Positions 1 to 11,773 of a DNA stretch of 64,000 nt are shown here, one piece after another. Under the pieces are notes generated by a model, which saw only the letters and a list, made by a program, of their open reading frames with translations, was not told where the DNA came from and ran no database searches. The position numbers were made by a program, and so were the translations under genes. Source of the DNA: Armillaria gallica. Lineage: Eukaryota > Basidiomycota > Agaricomycetes > Agaricales > Physalacriaceae. The DNA lies in assembly GCA_037576215.1 (NCBI GenBank), contig JBANDB010000001.1, forward strand, positions 1,550,001 through 1,614,000. Reading direction: 5' to 3'. Position 1 is the first letter of the stretch. The number at the start of each line of letters is the position of its first letter.

Positions 1-1
1 A

Positions 2-1774
2 AAAGCTTTCTATTTTCTTCTTGGAAAATATCGCGAGGAAACATCCAAGCTCGATGATCCCAAACTCACCGACCCAGCAGTTGCTGACGTCTCACTCGGT
101 AGCATGAGTTTCAACCTTGGCTGGGAGCTCGACACAAAGATCGGAACAAGCCTTTTGAAGAAATACGAAGGTAGTAATCGAGACCTATTTCCCATCCAAG
201 GTCGTTCCCGGTCCGTTGCTGCTCCTATTGGGTTACATCCTGTTCCTCCTTCAATCAGACGCACCGCAACAACTTCGCCAAGAGAGAGGCCAGCCTCTCC
301 GGCGGGACCACGATATCCTGCTGCGAAAGAACCCGTCGTCCGTTCTGGGTTCCACGTCCCTCGATCTCACCCCAAGTCATCTTTTGCGACGGCCAGTGGC
401 CCGCGTTCCCAGCCCCCAAGACGAGGATATACCTTCTCTCATCCCGCTGTGAAGGATGCCTCTAGCGCTTCTGTCGAGACGTCCTCCGTTCAACGAGCAG
501 CTTCTCACCGCGTTTCAGTCGCCACACAGCGTCCTCCATCTGAGTTGCCCGTGAAGTCTTCTCGACGGACTGATAATAGCGTTCTTCCATTTCCTGCCGT
601 TGGCCGTTCATCTTCAACCCGTAAGCCGACATTAGCTCCGGTTACCCCCATGTCGAACATGTCTTCTCATATCAAAGTGGATCCTTGTTCGACGGAAGCC
701 AAAGCTGATGATCTCCTGGTCAAAATCAACAACTTAGCCATCACTGACAAACATAATCAGCAGCAACGAATGTCAGTGTGTTCCGATAAGGAGAACAGAG
801 GCATTGGTGAGGAGTCATGGAGTTACGTCGGCACCGATGAAGGCCCCAGCGGAATTGGCATGAACGTCGGTAGGGACGTTGGCAGGGAAGTGGGAAATGT
901 TGTTGTCGACGACACCATCCCAAATAAAGGCATGAAAGAACGCAAGACTAGACGTAAGTTGACTACTCAGTCGTTACCTTTGTGGCGTGGCTGATTCTAT
1001 TTCTCAGCCCCTCCGCTCGAGCTCCCGTCATTGAGCAAGAAGCGTTCAACGTTATCGATCCTTCCTTCCCCGGTCGCCCTCTCCCCGCCTTTGAGTAGCG
1101 TCCAAACACATAGCCGATTACTCACATCTCCGGTCGTCGGCGAGTTCAAAGGATGGTTTTCCAATCTATTTAGTTGGAAGCACCAAGGAGCGCATTCACA
1201 AAGCAGTTCGTGGACGTTATATTCAACCGACGACTCGGTGAAGACATGTGATGTTGTCAAGCGCGCTCTGGAAGGGATGGGTGTCATCATTGATAACACG
1301 ATCTCGCCAGGATTAAGCGGGACATTCGAACCCACGTTTCTCAGGTGTAGACTTGACGAATCAAGCTGTGGCGAGCTTGCTAATATGAAACCCGTGCGCT
1401 TCAAAGTTTGGTTTTCACCGACAGCAGCCAATCTAGCCATGCCTAATTCACCTCTTATGTCGCCTACATCGAACTTTCTCTCAGCTCCTCCGCCACCTGC
1501 CGTGCTATCACACGGGAGGGCCAGCGTTTTTGTGAACAGGAGTCCTCATATTGTTCCACTGCCCAGCCCTAATCCTTGCGCAAGTAGCAGCGTCTCTCGC
1601 GTGTATGTGTCGGTGGTTTCGCTGGTCCAAGAACGGGGATCGGCTACGACTTTCCGAGCCATCTGGCGAAGACTGAAGGACGTCTATAGCGAGGGTTCTA
1701 TAGCCGCTGACTGCTTCAGCCCGGCGATGGTTAGCACGCCAGTCGTGGAAGGCTCTCCTACCTTTGCGGTGTAA
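2..1774 (+). CDS. CAMK-family Ser/Thr protein kinase, C-terminal part (5' end outside window)
   Basis: The frame is already open at base 2 and carries the end of a kinase region (residues like FYFLLGKYREET), so the catalytic domain lies upstream of the window. Exons are 2-953 and 1008-1774; the 54-nt intron has donor GTAAGT, branch-like CTGAT and acceptor CAG, and joins in frame. About 572 residues are present. A long Ser/Pro-rich low-complexity linker is followed by a folded tail beginning around GWFSNLFSWK, with a LYSTDD..VKRALEGMGV stretch and a later strand-rich segment. This resembles the KA1-like membrane-binding tail of fungal Gin4/Hsl1/Kin4-type kinases, which act in septin and cell-cycle control at the cortex. 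The tail assignment is from memory of family layout; the exact subfamily is uncertain. Confidence 0.72.
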
Positions 1775-4554
1775 TACGTCCTCCGAGGATATCGGTTCAA
1801 ATATCATTTTATACTCAATACGTACAAGATGAATACCAGTGTACTATCTACATTCCTAGTATCTGTACATCAATCATCTGTTACAAAACGCCTTAACGGT
1901 GTTGTATCTTCACACTATTGTACCACTTTCTTCAAACACGGAGAATTTCTGCAACGGGGACAAAGCTCCCAAAGCTTCCGTGTCACGCGTGACACTGGCA
2001 TGTTCACCTTCCTCATTCATTACATTAAATTTTCCTCCAACGCTGCGACCTCATTTTGTGATGAAACAAGGGCGTTTATATCAGGTGTCTACAAGAGTAA
2101 ACAACGGCCTTGATTGCAGTTAGTAAAACCTCATATACTTGTGGTGAACAGAGAGCCCTAGTCACGCATCAGCCGTGAGTTGCCAACACTACCACAAGAT
2201 TCTTGATACAATCTGACACAGTCCTTTTCTAGCCTTTGTGTGTAGATGGACTTCTTTCATTTTGTGACCGTCTCTTTCATCTCTGGTTGTTCGTCCTGCA
2301 GGCTGCACGCACTCCCATCGCCACCCTGGATGCTCTCTTGTTGTCGGTCACTTACTCGCGCAACGAGAAATATATTAAGCTGTGAAAATCGACAGTAACT
2401 ATAAAAAGTATAATTGTATTAACTCGCCCATGATTCATGCTGATTTTTCTAAGTGCTAGTCCGTGGCCCGATGAACTACAATTGGACTTGATGATCGGGG
2501 GACCGTAGCCGGAGCGGACTCCGAACCGCAATTATCACAAGTTGCTGTTCTCTCCGACGAGATAGGTTTGAACGGCTTTATGACCTGGTCAAGAATGCTT
2601 TTTTGCGTCCTTATCTCTCATATAAAGGTCTCAAAATGCGTCTTCCATCCTATTTGAAATTGGATCGAGGTGGCGTTGAACGCTCGGATCGTTCACTATT
2701 AAAGGTTGCCTCAGTAGATGTGTTATGGAAAACAAGGTGGGTATTCGAAGAGAAAACTCAAGATGGTATCACTACCGTTGCGGATGCCAAGTATAAAAGT
2801 TGACATGTGTATCCCTTCAGATCGGGAACCTGATTTTTTTTTTTTCGCATAGTCAGGACCTCCCTTATCCTACCACTTCGGCTGTGTATTTGAAGCAAGA
2901 AGGTGCTGCATCTATGTGACTCTGCCCCTGACACCTTTGCTCATATGTTAACTAGCCGTAAGTCCCTTTCGGCTCCGCAGAGTGGTATCTACGCCGGTTT
3001 TCATGCAGAGGGCCGCGATACATTCACTCTGGATAGTTGCTGACCGGGTGAGTGTATAGGACTATACCTTGGGTTTCTAATCAGGCTACTGCGCAGACAT
3101 TGGGGAGCTGAGATCGTTCTGCAATAGACCGAGGAGACTAAGCCACAAGACCCCCTGCACAGATCAGGTGCGTTCCAAACGTGGCACGCTGAGCCATTTA
3201 GAGGGCGCTGATGCATCATTTGTTCCTGATAGTGATGTTTGTAAAAATATACCGCTCAAGGTATTGAATAGATACGGCGCGGTCGGCAGCAAGACTGCAG
3301 TTGCCAAGTTTAAGCAACAGCCTCGGTTTCGCACAATATTGACCCTAACCAGGGCGGTACGGCTGCGCCGATGTAAATATACACGTTGAAAGGTTTCCAA
3401 GGACATGCGTTGACTGGCATGGCGCCTTACGCATCACCTGGCGGCATGGCCGTGTATGAACAACTCACGTTTCCAGGCAGTGCAATGACCCTGTCGGTGC
3501 TCCGTTGCCGAAAAATATCTACTATGGAGTACCGACAGTTTGGTGACAATCTCGTGAATGATGGATAGATGGATATGGCTTGATTTCTGGGATAAGAAAT
3601 GACGGCACAGTAGAGAAATAGGGAAGCTGAACTTTGTTGGTAGATAGAAATCTCCGGCATGGAGTTCGGCGTGGTGCGGCTGGCTGGGGGTTGAGCCCGC
3701 CGCGAGAAAATCCGACTAGGAGACTACAGACGAGAAGACTATATATTCCCGCAGTAGGCGCGCGAGACAAAGCCTAAGGCTCGCGGAAGCGCCTTACAAT
3801 GCTTCTGTGGCGTCTATATATACAAACACCGTGGTGAGCCCGGCTTGCCTGTGAAAAATGTTTCAGGGGACCCAGAGCCCGTTAAACAGGAAGCAAATGG
3901 AAGATCCTGAGATCGAAACCCTGGGTAAAAGAACAGGAAAGGCATAGTGTGTTCGTCCTTATTTAGCTGTTTATTGACCCCGAGACGCTAGGCTCCGCAG
4001 ATCATCTTCAGACTGTTATCGGTGTACTTTCCGCGTACAATTGGACAAAGGAACAATGTCACCTAGACAACCAGCATCGACTGATGTATGCATTGAAAAA
4101 GGCTTTGCATCGCAAAAATACAAAGAGACGTTGTGGTTTATCAGGTCATCTGGCAGGATTCATTTCCTGGGCCTCGAGGAAAGATCCGGGAACGGGGACG
4201 AGCGGCTGACAATATCGTACAACGAATATGATTGGACGATCAAAATGAAGGGTGCGAAACACAAGAAATCAACAACAAAGAGAGCTCGAAAAAATGCGAG
4301 AGTGGAGAGCTCTGGGGGGGGGAAAGAAAGACAGGAGAAGGGGGTACAGGGTCGGGAATACTCTAGACAGTTACAGAACATGAAGGAAACAGAAGGGGAT
4401 AGATCCGGTACAAGGTGAGAAGCACGTGCCATATGGAGGGCTGTTGTTGATGCCGTCAGCATGTTGTTTACCGTGACTCCAGTCACTCCACGCTATTTAA
4501 CGCCTTCACTGCGCCCGACCAATGACCTTTCTTTTTTCCCCATTACCGTCAACG
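1775..4554. other. Intergenic, no gene supported
   Basis: About 2.8 kb follow the kinase stop. Short ORFs (for example 2603-2803 and 4041-4418, +) have no recognisable domain, no good splice context and ordinary base composition. I see no tRNA or repeat. The last 130 bases are likely promoter of the next gene: a TATA-like CTATTTAA at 4493-4500, a CCAAT box near 4519 and a pyrimidine-rich stretch just before the chosen ATG. Confidence 0.5.
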
Positions 4555-5268
4555 ATGAATCCAACAAAACGATCCCGTCGCAGCGCGACATCTGTCATGG
4601 CTGGAGCCTTCCAGATACGCCCGTCTCGCGACGTGCTGACAAGCCTGCTGAATGGCCTGGGCCCATATACGGTCGAAGAAGAGGGAAAATTGGGGAGCAC
4701 GTCGAAACAGTCAGTGAAAAACAGTTTCTGGACAGAGAAGGATCCCGAGAGGCGGAAGACGAAACATGGGCACTGGCAGAAGCTACCCACCGCATCGCCT
4801 GCGAAAAGCGCGACACCCGTTGCCCACACATCGACGGTGGCTGTATCACAGCCTGAACCTTCCAACTTCTGCAGACGTCCTACCATCCATATTGCCACCA
4901 TGCAACGGTCCTTATCAATCACGCCGCCTCCAACCATGTCACCGCCCCCATATCCTTCGACGCCAGGCTCAACACCCGGACCGTCTGATTCGTCAAGCGT
5001 ATCCCGTACCTCTTCCAAGAGACCACATACGCCCGACGATGATGAAGACCTGCCACAGATGGTCGCTCCTCGACCTCCGCGGAAGAAGCGGGTCGCGGTA
5101 AAGAAGGGTTGGAAGGGATGGGTCGAGCTTGACGAGTCGCGCGAGCTGCCAGTATCCGATAAGCTCATCAACCTTGACCGTCCACAAGCGTATGCCGACA
5201 GGCGGACGCGTAGTGGCAAGCAGTTTGACGGCATCGTGGGTGATAGTTGGGTGCATATGCTTCCTTGA
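4555..5268 (+). CDS. Hypothetical basic, Pro/Ser-rich protein (237 aa)
   Basis: Single-exon frame. An upstream in-frame ATG at 4522 exists, but 4555 is preferred because 4522 lies only about 25 bases after the TATA-like CTATTTAA (4493-4500), probably at or before the transcription start. The protein begins with a basic cluster (KRSRRSATS), has a central Pro/Ser/Thr-rich segment, an acidic patch (PDDDEDLPQ), then a second basic cluster (RPPRKKRVAVKK) that looks like a nuclear localisation signal, and a C-terminal piece with WKGWVELDESRELPVSDKLI. No catalytic motif is seen. It is probably a nuclear protein of unknown role. A real gene is likely from the sustained composition and length. Confidence 0.55.
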   Translation: MNPTKRSRRSATSVMAGAFQIRPSRDVLTSLLNGLGPYTVEEEGKLGSTSKQSVKNSFWTEKDPERRKTKHGHWQKLPTASPAKSATPVAHTSTVAVSQPEPSNFCRRPTIHIATMQRSLSITPPPTMSPPPYPSTPGSTPGPSDSSSVSRTSSKRPHTPDDDEDLPQMVAPRPPRKKRVAVKKGWKGWVELDESRELPVSDKLINLDRPQAYADRRTRSGKQFDGIVGDSWVHMLP

Positions 5269-7514
5269 CTAGGTGCGTCGTATCTTTTTTTCCAACCGTC
5301 CGTTTTTTCTCATCTCTCGTCAGTTGGTTTACCACTCTCATTGGAGCTTTCCCGCCCAAAAAATGATTGGTTTGCTTCATTCGGCCACCTCGTCGTCGAG
5401 GCTGTCCGCATGCTCAACATGTTTCGCGCCCTATGTCTGTTCCTTTCATTCACATTTCCGGGTTTTTGGTGCACTAGCGTATCTATCGATCTCCCTTCAC
5501 ATTTATACCTTTCACGGATCTCGTTCCTCCTCCATATCGATTGATTGTATTTCAAGTTCCACCTGTCGCGTTGCTCCTTTCTCTTGGTATTTTCTATCGT
5601 TCTGGTTGCTTCATCCATTGTATGTAGTAGTTGCTATCATAAATCGGTTTAGAATAGAGTTGTTGATGCATATCTTTCAGCTTGCACCGTCACGCGTCAC
5701 AGTACAACAGAGGTCCGAGCGTAGGTTTGGGGCCGTGTATTCTCCCGAATAATGTTTTATCAATGCCGAATGCACGGACCGGCCGCCCAACTATTATACC
5801 GAGGTGATTTGTCTGTATGCATTTTATTCATTGCTCATCATCATCACTTCCCGCCGCCCACGAAAGAAGGGCCGCACTTTCCCGGAATTCAATGCAGCTG
5901 TGCCTTGAAAAAGCAATGGCAAATATCCGTGAGAATTCATTGTTCTTCCAAGTACGGATAAAATTAGCGCCGAATCCCCCAAGGACCCCTTCGTGTGAAG
6001 AACTCTGGCGCGTTCCCACGATACCGATGAATCCACCATTTTGGCTCTGCGACTCCAGGGCGATGTCTATTGCTATACAGCAGTTCCTTAAAGCTGTAGA
6101 TGCCTGAAGGATTCAAAGTATGATCGTCCAGAATTTATTTAAAGATTTGTGAAGTTGTTACAAAGCTAACACCGTCAATCCTTCGATGTGATCGGTGAAG
6201 TTCGTCATGCGTCCACACTTCTGAAAACCAGAACCTTGGGAGCTAGATTCATGAATACAATTAGCGAGCAGTCAAGAGACCCGGTTGGGAATATTTGTGA
6301 ACAATAGCCTTTAACCTGGGCATTTATCATATTTGTAAAGTTTGGTAAGCTTGCCCTACTCCTTTGTCTTGCATATTCTGAATGCGCAGAGGGATGATAG
6401 AAGCCTAGTGTTGCCTTGTCTGTTTCGCAGTTACATGATATTAACAGGATGGACAGCAGATATAAATAGAGTAGTCACTGTGATTTCATTGGCTGCCAAG
6501 TACATAAACTGAGCCATGTGCATTGAGCTACGGTGACTGCTATGTCTTGCAGATAGGGAACAGCCTTGAGCAGCATATGAAGATGTACCATATACCTCTC
6601 TCAAACACACTCATGATAGAAATGACTGGGAACACCACCGAGGGAGGTGAGATTGCGCTTGGAGCGAGATGTAACGTGTCAGAGATGCGTGCGTACATAA
6701 ATTAATTGAAGCGCGGATGCGTGAGTCAGAGAATTAAGAATACACACTCTCCGTGGTAACAATCACATTTCCCAAGCGTGCTCGCACGAAAGCCGATGTG
6801 AATACTGTACGACAGTAGTCGTTGCCAGACACACATATGGATGTCTCATTCGACTTACGCGCAAGTTGTGCTCTTCCAAAAGCGAAGTTTCTGACACAGT
6901 TAATGTTACATGAAGGAGTCATCTCCGCAACGGTCATTGGCGATCCGCTCCTCGGAATCCATAACCGGAGTTTGATTTACCAGTGGACGGACGTCGGATC
7001 CGGGACTTACTGGAATCGGGGAATTTACTGCGGTTCTTCGCGCATCTGAGGAACATATAGGGAAAATGAACCCGTATGTGCTGAATGGCATTAGCATATC
7101 GAGAAATGACAAAGAAAATGAGCCGGCATTCCGGTCCGAGAACCACGTGATGCTGTATGATTTCTGAGGGTTTTCGGTAAAAATTTAAAAAAGGTCTCTC
7201 CCTTCAATCAGGCCTATTCCTGCTTGCATCCACTGAGCTGGGTTATCGAGCTGTGTCCAGAAGTGACTGTCAAACCAGGCTCCATCTAGCCTGTAACGTG
7301 GCGTTCACAATTCCGACTCGCGGCCAAGTTCGTCCAGTTGTCACGGTAAGACGCGCTTTGAAAGCGTCGATATCCGTAGATAAGAACTGACTCCGGATCT
7401 TGGTGCCGAAATTCAACGTATCGGTACAGATTTACGACATTTTATCCTCAACCCGATTTTCGTAAGGGGAACCTGAAATCCAGATGGCTGCATTCTGACA
7501 GGAACCCTTAGGCT
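5269..7514. other. Intergenic, no gene supported
   Basis: Only short, unsupported ORFs on both strands (5273-5752 +, 5310-5618 -, 5817-6107 +, 6523-6705 +). They are low in recognisable motifs and overlap each other. Pyrimidine-rich tracts after 5273 look like 3' flank of the preceding gene. No repeat, tRNA or mobile element was recognised. Confidence 0.45.
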
Positions 7515-9159
7515 ATGAATTCTCTACCTGCACAGGTGGTGCATCTCTCGTGTCCTGCTCTGCCGGTACCACCATCATGGTTTCCGGGACACATGAACAG
7601 GTTTACGAAGCAACTACCTTCGATGTTGTCTCGTACGCATGTTGTCATAGAGGTCAGAGATGCTCGGCTTCCTCTGACAAGTATCAATCGTAAACTTCAA
7701 GGCGAGTGCAATGTACCGGTTTATTATTTGCGGACGCTGAAGTATTATGATAGATATGCTCCATGAATGGAGAGACAAAGCGCGAATGAGCAACCGAATG
7801 TGCCAGCATGTTATTCTTCTCAACAAAGCGGACCGCATCCCCGAGTGGGGTATCCCTGTAAGAATGTAAACCAATCTATCCGAGGAAGTTTTGTGATATG
7901 TATTTTTTGCGTCTGTCCTGACAGCCCTTCCTGTCGGTGATGAAAGACAAATATCCGGAACAAGATTTCCATTTCACTTCGTTGAAAGAGACCGCTGATC
8001 TCAAGAGAATATACCGAATACTCTCTGGTGAGCTTCAACGCACGCTTGTAGAGACTGTCTTATGTTTCTCTGTCCTGTGTAGACCTAGGCAAGCACCACC
8101 GATGGTTTGAAGGCATGAACGTGCTCATTGTTGGCATGCCAAACGTGGGCAAGTCATCGTTACTAAACGCTCTCCGCAACACGGGGATTAAAGGGCGTAC
8201 GTTAAAATTTAACGCTGTTCTCTCAATCTCACGACGTCATCACTCGATTAGGCACTCCTAAAGCCGTCCGGACGGGGGCTAACCCGGGAGTAACAGTGTC
8301 CCTGTCTAACAGGATAAAAATTCTTGAGAATCCTCTGGTATACGCCTTTGACTCGCCCGGAATGATGCTACCATTTCTGGGCCACGGACCAGCAGGCGCC
8401 GAACGAGGCGCCAAGCTCGCTTTGATTGGTACGTAACTCCCGCTTTGGAAAACCTCCGAACTGAGTTCCTTATGAACTCCAGCGGGGATCAAAGAAGGAC
8501 TATACCAAACTGAAACGCTTGCTGAATATCTCCTGTACAAACTTAATATCCTGAATTCCATCTGTAAGTTTTCTTATTGGTGGTTCCTGGCTATTTATCG
8601 GCCTTTCCATCTGCTTCTTATGTTCATCTACCAAACCTTGTTTCCTTTGTCTTCTGAATTCGATGAATGTATTCGCTGAATCTAAACTTATTTTCATCAT
8701 ATTTTAGCACCGAACTATTTATCCGTCCTGCCATCAGGATCAAAACCGACGGCGGACGTGTGGGAATTCCTTTCGTTGTTAGCTCAGCGGATGGGGATGC
8801 TCGCCGGACGCGGGGAATATGATTTACAGCGAGCGGCGACTTTTTTCATTGACTGGTGGCGCAATAAAGGTGGTCTCGCAGAACATTCCGATGAGGGATC
8901 TTATGGATGGGGTTTTGATTTCCAATGGTCTGTTCCTGCAGGCGGCAAGAAAGATCTACGGAAGTTGATGGAGATGAGTCTCGCTCAGTTCGATGCACAG
9001 GCGGAGCTGGAGGAGGAAGAAGGCAACATGATTAGTGATACACAGAAGGAGAAAACGGCGGTGGAGGAAAGGAAAAAGCAGAAATTGAAGAAACTGATGG
9101 ACCAGGATAAGGACCAACGATCAAGGAGATTATTCACAAAGCCACAGCGCCGTCGATAA
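7515..9159 (+). CDS. MTG1: Mitochondrial ribosome-associated GTPase Mtg1 (YlqF type)
   Basis: Seven exons join in frame: 7515-7701, 7754-7857, 7925-8027, 8083-8196, 8252-8428, 8483-8563, 8708-9159 (405 aa). The GTPase motifs are circularly permuted, as in YlqF/Mtg1: an N-terminal WFPGHM and VVIEVRDARLPL, then G4 (LLNKAD, about residue 90), then the P-loop GMPNVGKSS and G3 DSPGM, followed by a helical tail. The family helps assemble the mitochondrial large ribosomal subunit at the inner membrane. The first intron (7702-7753) starts with GC (AAG|GCGAGT), a rare GC-AG intron; using it gives the expected INRKLQ-D-MLHEW junction, while reading through hits a stop. Other introns are 54-144 nt with GT-AG ends. 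The C-terminus is charged and coiled-coil-like. Confidence 0.93.
7702..7753 (+). other. GC-AG intron in MTG1
   Basis: A 52-nt intron with donor AAG|GCGAGT and acceptor ATAG. The GC donor has otherwise near-consensus flanks, as expected for functional GC-AG introns. Splicing preserves the family sequence on both sides; no GT donor nearby gives an open frame. Confidence 0.8.
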
Positions 9160-10221
9160 CTCGTGCACGATCGGTAGGATTTGCTCAAGATGGTCTGTTT
9201 TTTAATCTTGTGTTAATCGTACCCACAACTTGGCTAAGCGTGTTATACTTCACTGAAATCACGAGGGCCTTGGTATGCATCTCAGCGCCAGTCTGTTGAT
9301 GTATCTGATGGTCCTTTCGAGCCCAGATTAACTTTCACACAGAACTATTCAACCAGTCAAGAGTCAGTCCACAAGTTGAGAAGGAAGACCGACTGTATGG
9401 TACGGTTTCAAATTTCGGGTATCGGTAGTAAGTATAGCAAGTTGCCATTCGGTGGAGCAAGGCAAGCTTCCTTTCCTTTTAGTGCAGTCTCCACCGAATC
9501 CCGGCACTCCTCTATGTTCCTTGTCCAATCCAGGGACGGCAATCGTAAGCTAACGCAATCATACGCCGTAACGATGTAATTATGCTTCCCCTTATTTCTG
9601 GCTCCAGCGGCGCAGTCTAAGTAGTCCTATGATACTCCCAAAACCGCTGATTTCGGGCTCGAAGCCATCTTCCTCAAACGCTCTGTCTTCTTTGTGACAT
9701 ATTAACAGGGTCCTATGACCTACTTACTTTACTTCTCGAGTCTTCGCTTGCTTGGGGTCTAGGTCACACCTAAATAGCGTTCGTACCCACATGTCTGCTT
9801 TGGGTAATGTGACCCTTTCTTCGGAACCGCGTTATAGTCCAAACTCTTCTCAGTAAGAAACATGACACTTCTTGGGTGTCCGGAGCAAGAGACTAGTTGT
9901 CCTTACCAAAGGTTGCACAATCCGGGCCCCGCCCGTCTGATACGGCTCACCCAGATGGAATCCTGCGAAGTTCCTGATTCTTCTTTTTGCTATCTGTTCG
10001 TGGGGATATACCGAGTGCTTGTAGATAAGATCATCCCTGTTTTCGCTACAAAGAATCGATAACGTCAGAAAATGGGGTTTTCATCAGTCTGAGTTAGACT
10101 GAATGTCGTAAACACAAACAGGATCCGGCAAAGGGTTTTTATGACATATTTACACGATTAGGGACCAGTCCGACCAGTCGAACTAGGAAATAGTGATCGT
10201 GCGACTTGACCTCGATCGTTG
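9160..10221. other. Intergenic, no gene supported
   Basis: About 1 kb between MTG1 and the wax-synthase gene. ORFs at 9376-9579 and 9862-10062 are short and featureless. It probably holds the MTG1 3' end and the promoter of the next gene; no clear TATA or repeat was seen. Confidence 0.45.
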
Positions 10222-11415
10222 ATGGAAGGAAGCCTCGTGTTCATTTTGATTGCCTTCCTCACTCTCTTTTTTGTCGCTCTTGCTGCCAAACCAACAGTAT
10301 ACCGACCGCTCTTCTTCCTTCCCATTGCCAGCCTCGCCCTATACATCCTATTCTTCACTACCACCAACAATGCTTTGCTCGACAGCATGATAGGCGGATG
10401 GACTGCCACCGTCACCCTGTACGCATCGGATTACCTGATCCTAACGACGGATGTACAACAGGAACTGCATAAATGTGACCAGCAAGTAGGACAAATATCG
10501 GAGAAGCCCTTTCTGGCGCGCTTGAAGTGGGCTGTAGCCCTTTGCTTCAGTCCTCGAGGAGTTAGCTGGGCACACCAGCCTGTAGGAGCATTACCACCGC
10601 GTATACATCAGTCGACGGGGCAGCTTTGGATGAAAATTGGGCTATGCCTACTACTGCTTGACGCCGGCTGTGCGCTGAACGGATTAAATCCTGCATTTAC
10701 CAGCAGAACGTCGATCACGTTATATGGATTCAAATGGCGTTTTTTAAGCGTATTGGGCTTCATCATGGGGGCTTTTTCGGCGTTGAACATCCAACACTGT
10801 TTATTGCTCCTTGTGACTGGTGAGCGGGACGCGCCGACATTGTTTGGGAGACTGGCAGATGCATATACGATTCAAAGATTTTGGGGGTACGTTTTTCGTC
10901 GTGCGTATGCGCTTGTCCTCATTTTCCGCTATCTAAGAAGACCTGGCATCAGTGCCTACGCAAGGTTCGCTGAATTTTTTTTCTTCTTTCAGAGGCTAAA
11001 TTTTTCTTCGTTGTAGTTCTTATTATCGCATGGGCATTTCCTAGTGTATCGCGTGCTTCGTCTGAGACGTGGAAGCTACGAAGCCTTTGCCGTCCAGCTT
11101 CATAGTGCCTTCCTTATATCTGGCTTCCTGCATCAGCTTCAAGAGTTTTCGGTTACTCGTCGATGGGCCCACGGTGGCATGCTTTTCTTCTATTCCCAAG
11201 TTGGTGCAATATCATTGGAACAAGGGATAATCACAGTAGGAAAGAGGCTGCACTTTCCCGCCACCTTGGGCCGGCTCGTGGGCTACTTCTGGGTGCTGGG
11301 TTGGTTTACATTCATACTGCCTTTGTGGTTGGATCCCATGACGCGAGCGGGCATGTTTGTGGTGAACCCAAACAAGACAGTGACATTCTTAGTATGGAAC
11401 CTGCTAACAGGTTAA
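10222..11415 (+). CDS. Wax-synthase-like membrane-bound O-acyltransferase (MBOAT_2 family)
   Basis: Start ATG 10222; probable exons 10222-10890, 10941-10964 and 11017-11415 (about 363 aa). The protein is strongly hydrophobic, with an N-terminal signal-anchor-like helix and several further membrane segments. The family signature FWG..WHQ..LRK..LSHGHF is recovered only by splicing through a 24-nt microexon (10941-10964, TWHQCLRK); the downstream exon gives LRLRRGSYEAFAVQLHSAF, typical of this fungal family. Members transfer acyl groups to alcohols or to secondary metabolites in ER membranes; the substrate here is unknown. The first donor used (GTTTTT at 10891) is weak. A strong GTACGT at 10887 is out of phase by one base, so a one-base deletion near 10937 is an alternative. 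The second donor, GTTCGC, is also unusual. Confidence 0.8.
10941..10964 (+). other. 24-nt microexon in the wax-synthase-like gene
   Basis: Encodes the family motif TWHQCLRK. It is flanked by AAG on the left and by an intron (10965-11016) with branch-like GCTAAA and acceptor TAG on the right. Without it the conserved WHQ motif is lost and the frame closes. Confidence 0.65.
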
Positions 11416-11773
11416 TAGTACGGTACCCAATTGCAAAATGAAATATCAGACTTAGATAGCATTCAAAACGTGGAAAGAGGAGTAAACTTCACTCATACTC
11501 AAGTATAGCCACGCAAAAAAGTAGAGCAGAAAACAAACACCCTCCCATCGCGAACCCCCAGATGTATTCCTGTTACTACACGGTTGGAAAATGCGGAGAG
11601 TGTGTCTACTTCAAAACAAAAGGAAATAACACGAAAACAGTTTAACAGAGTCAATGAAGAGGGACAAAAGTTCGGAGAACAAAAGAATACTACAAATACA
11701 GTCAATAATATGATATAAATAATGATACAAAAATAGGAACTGAAAAGGAGAAGGAGAATATGAGGTGAGTGGG

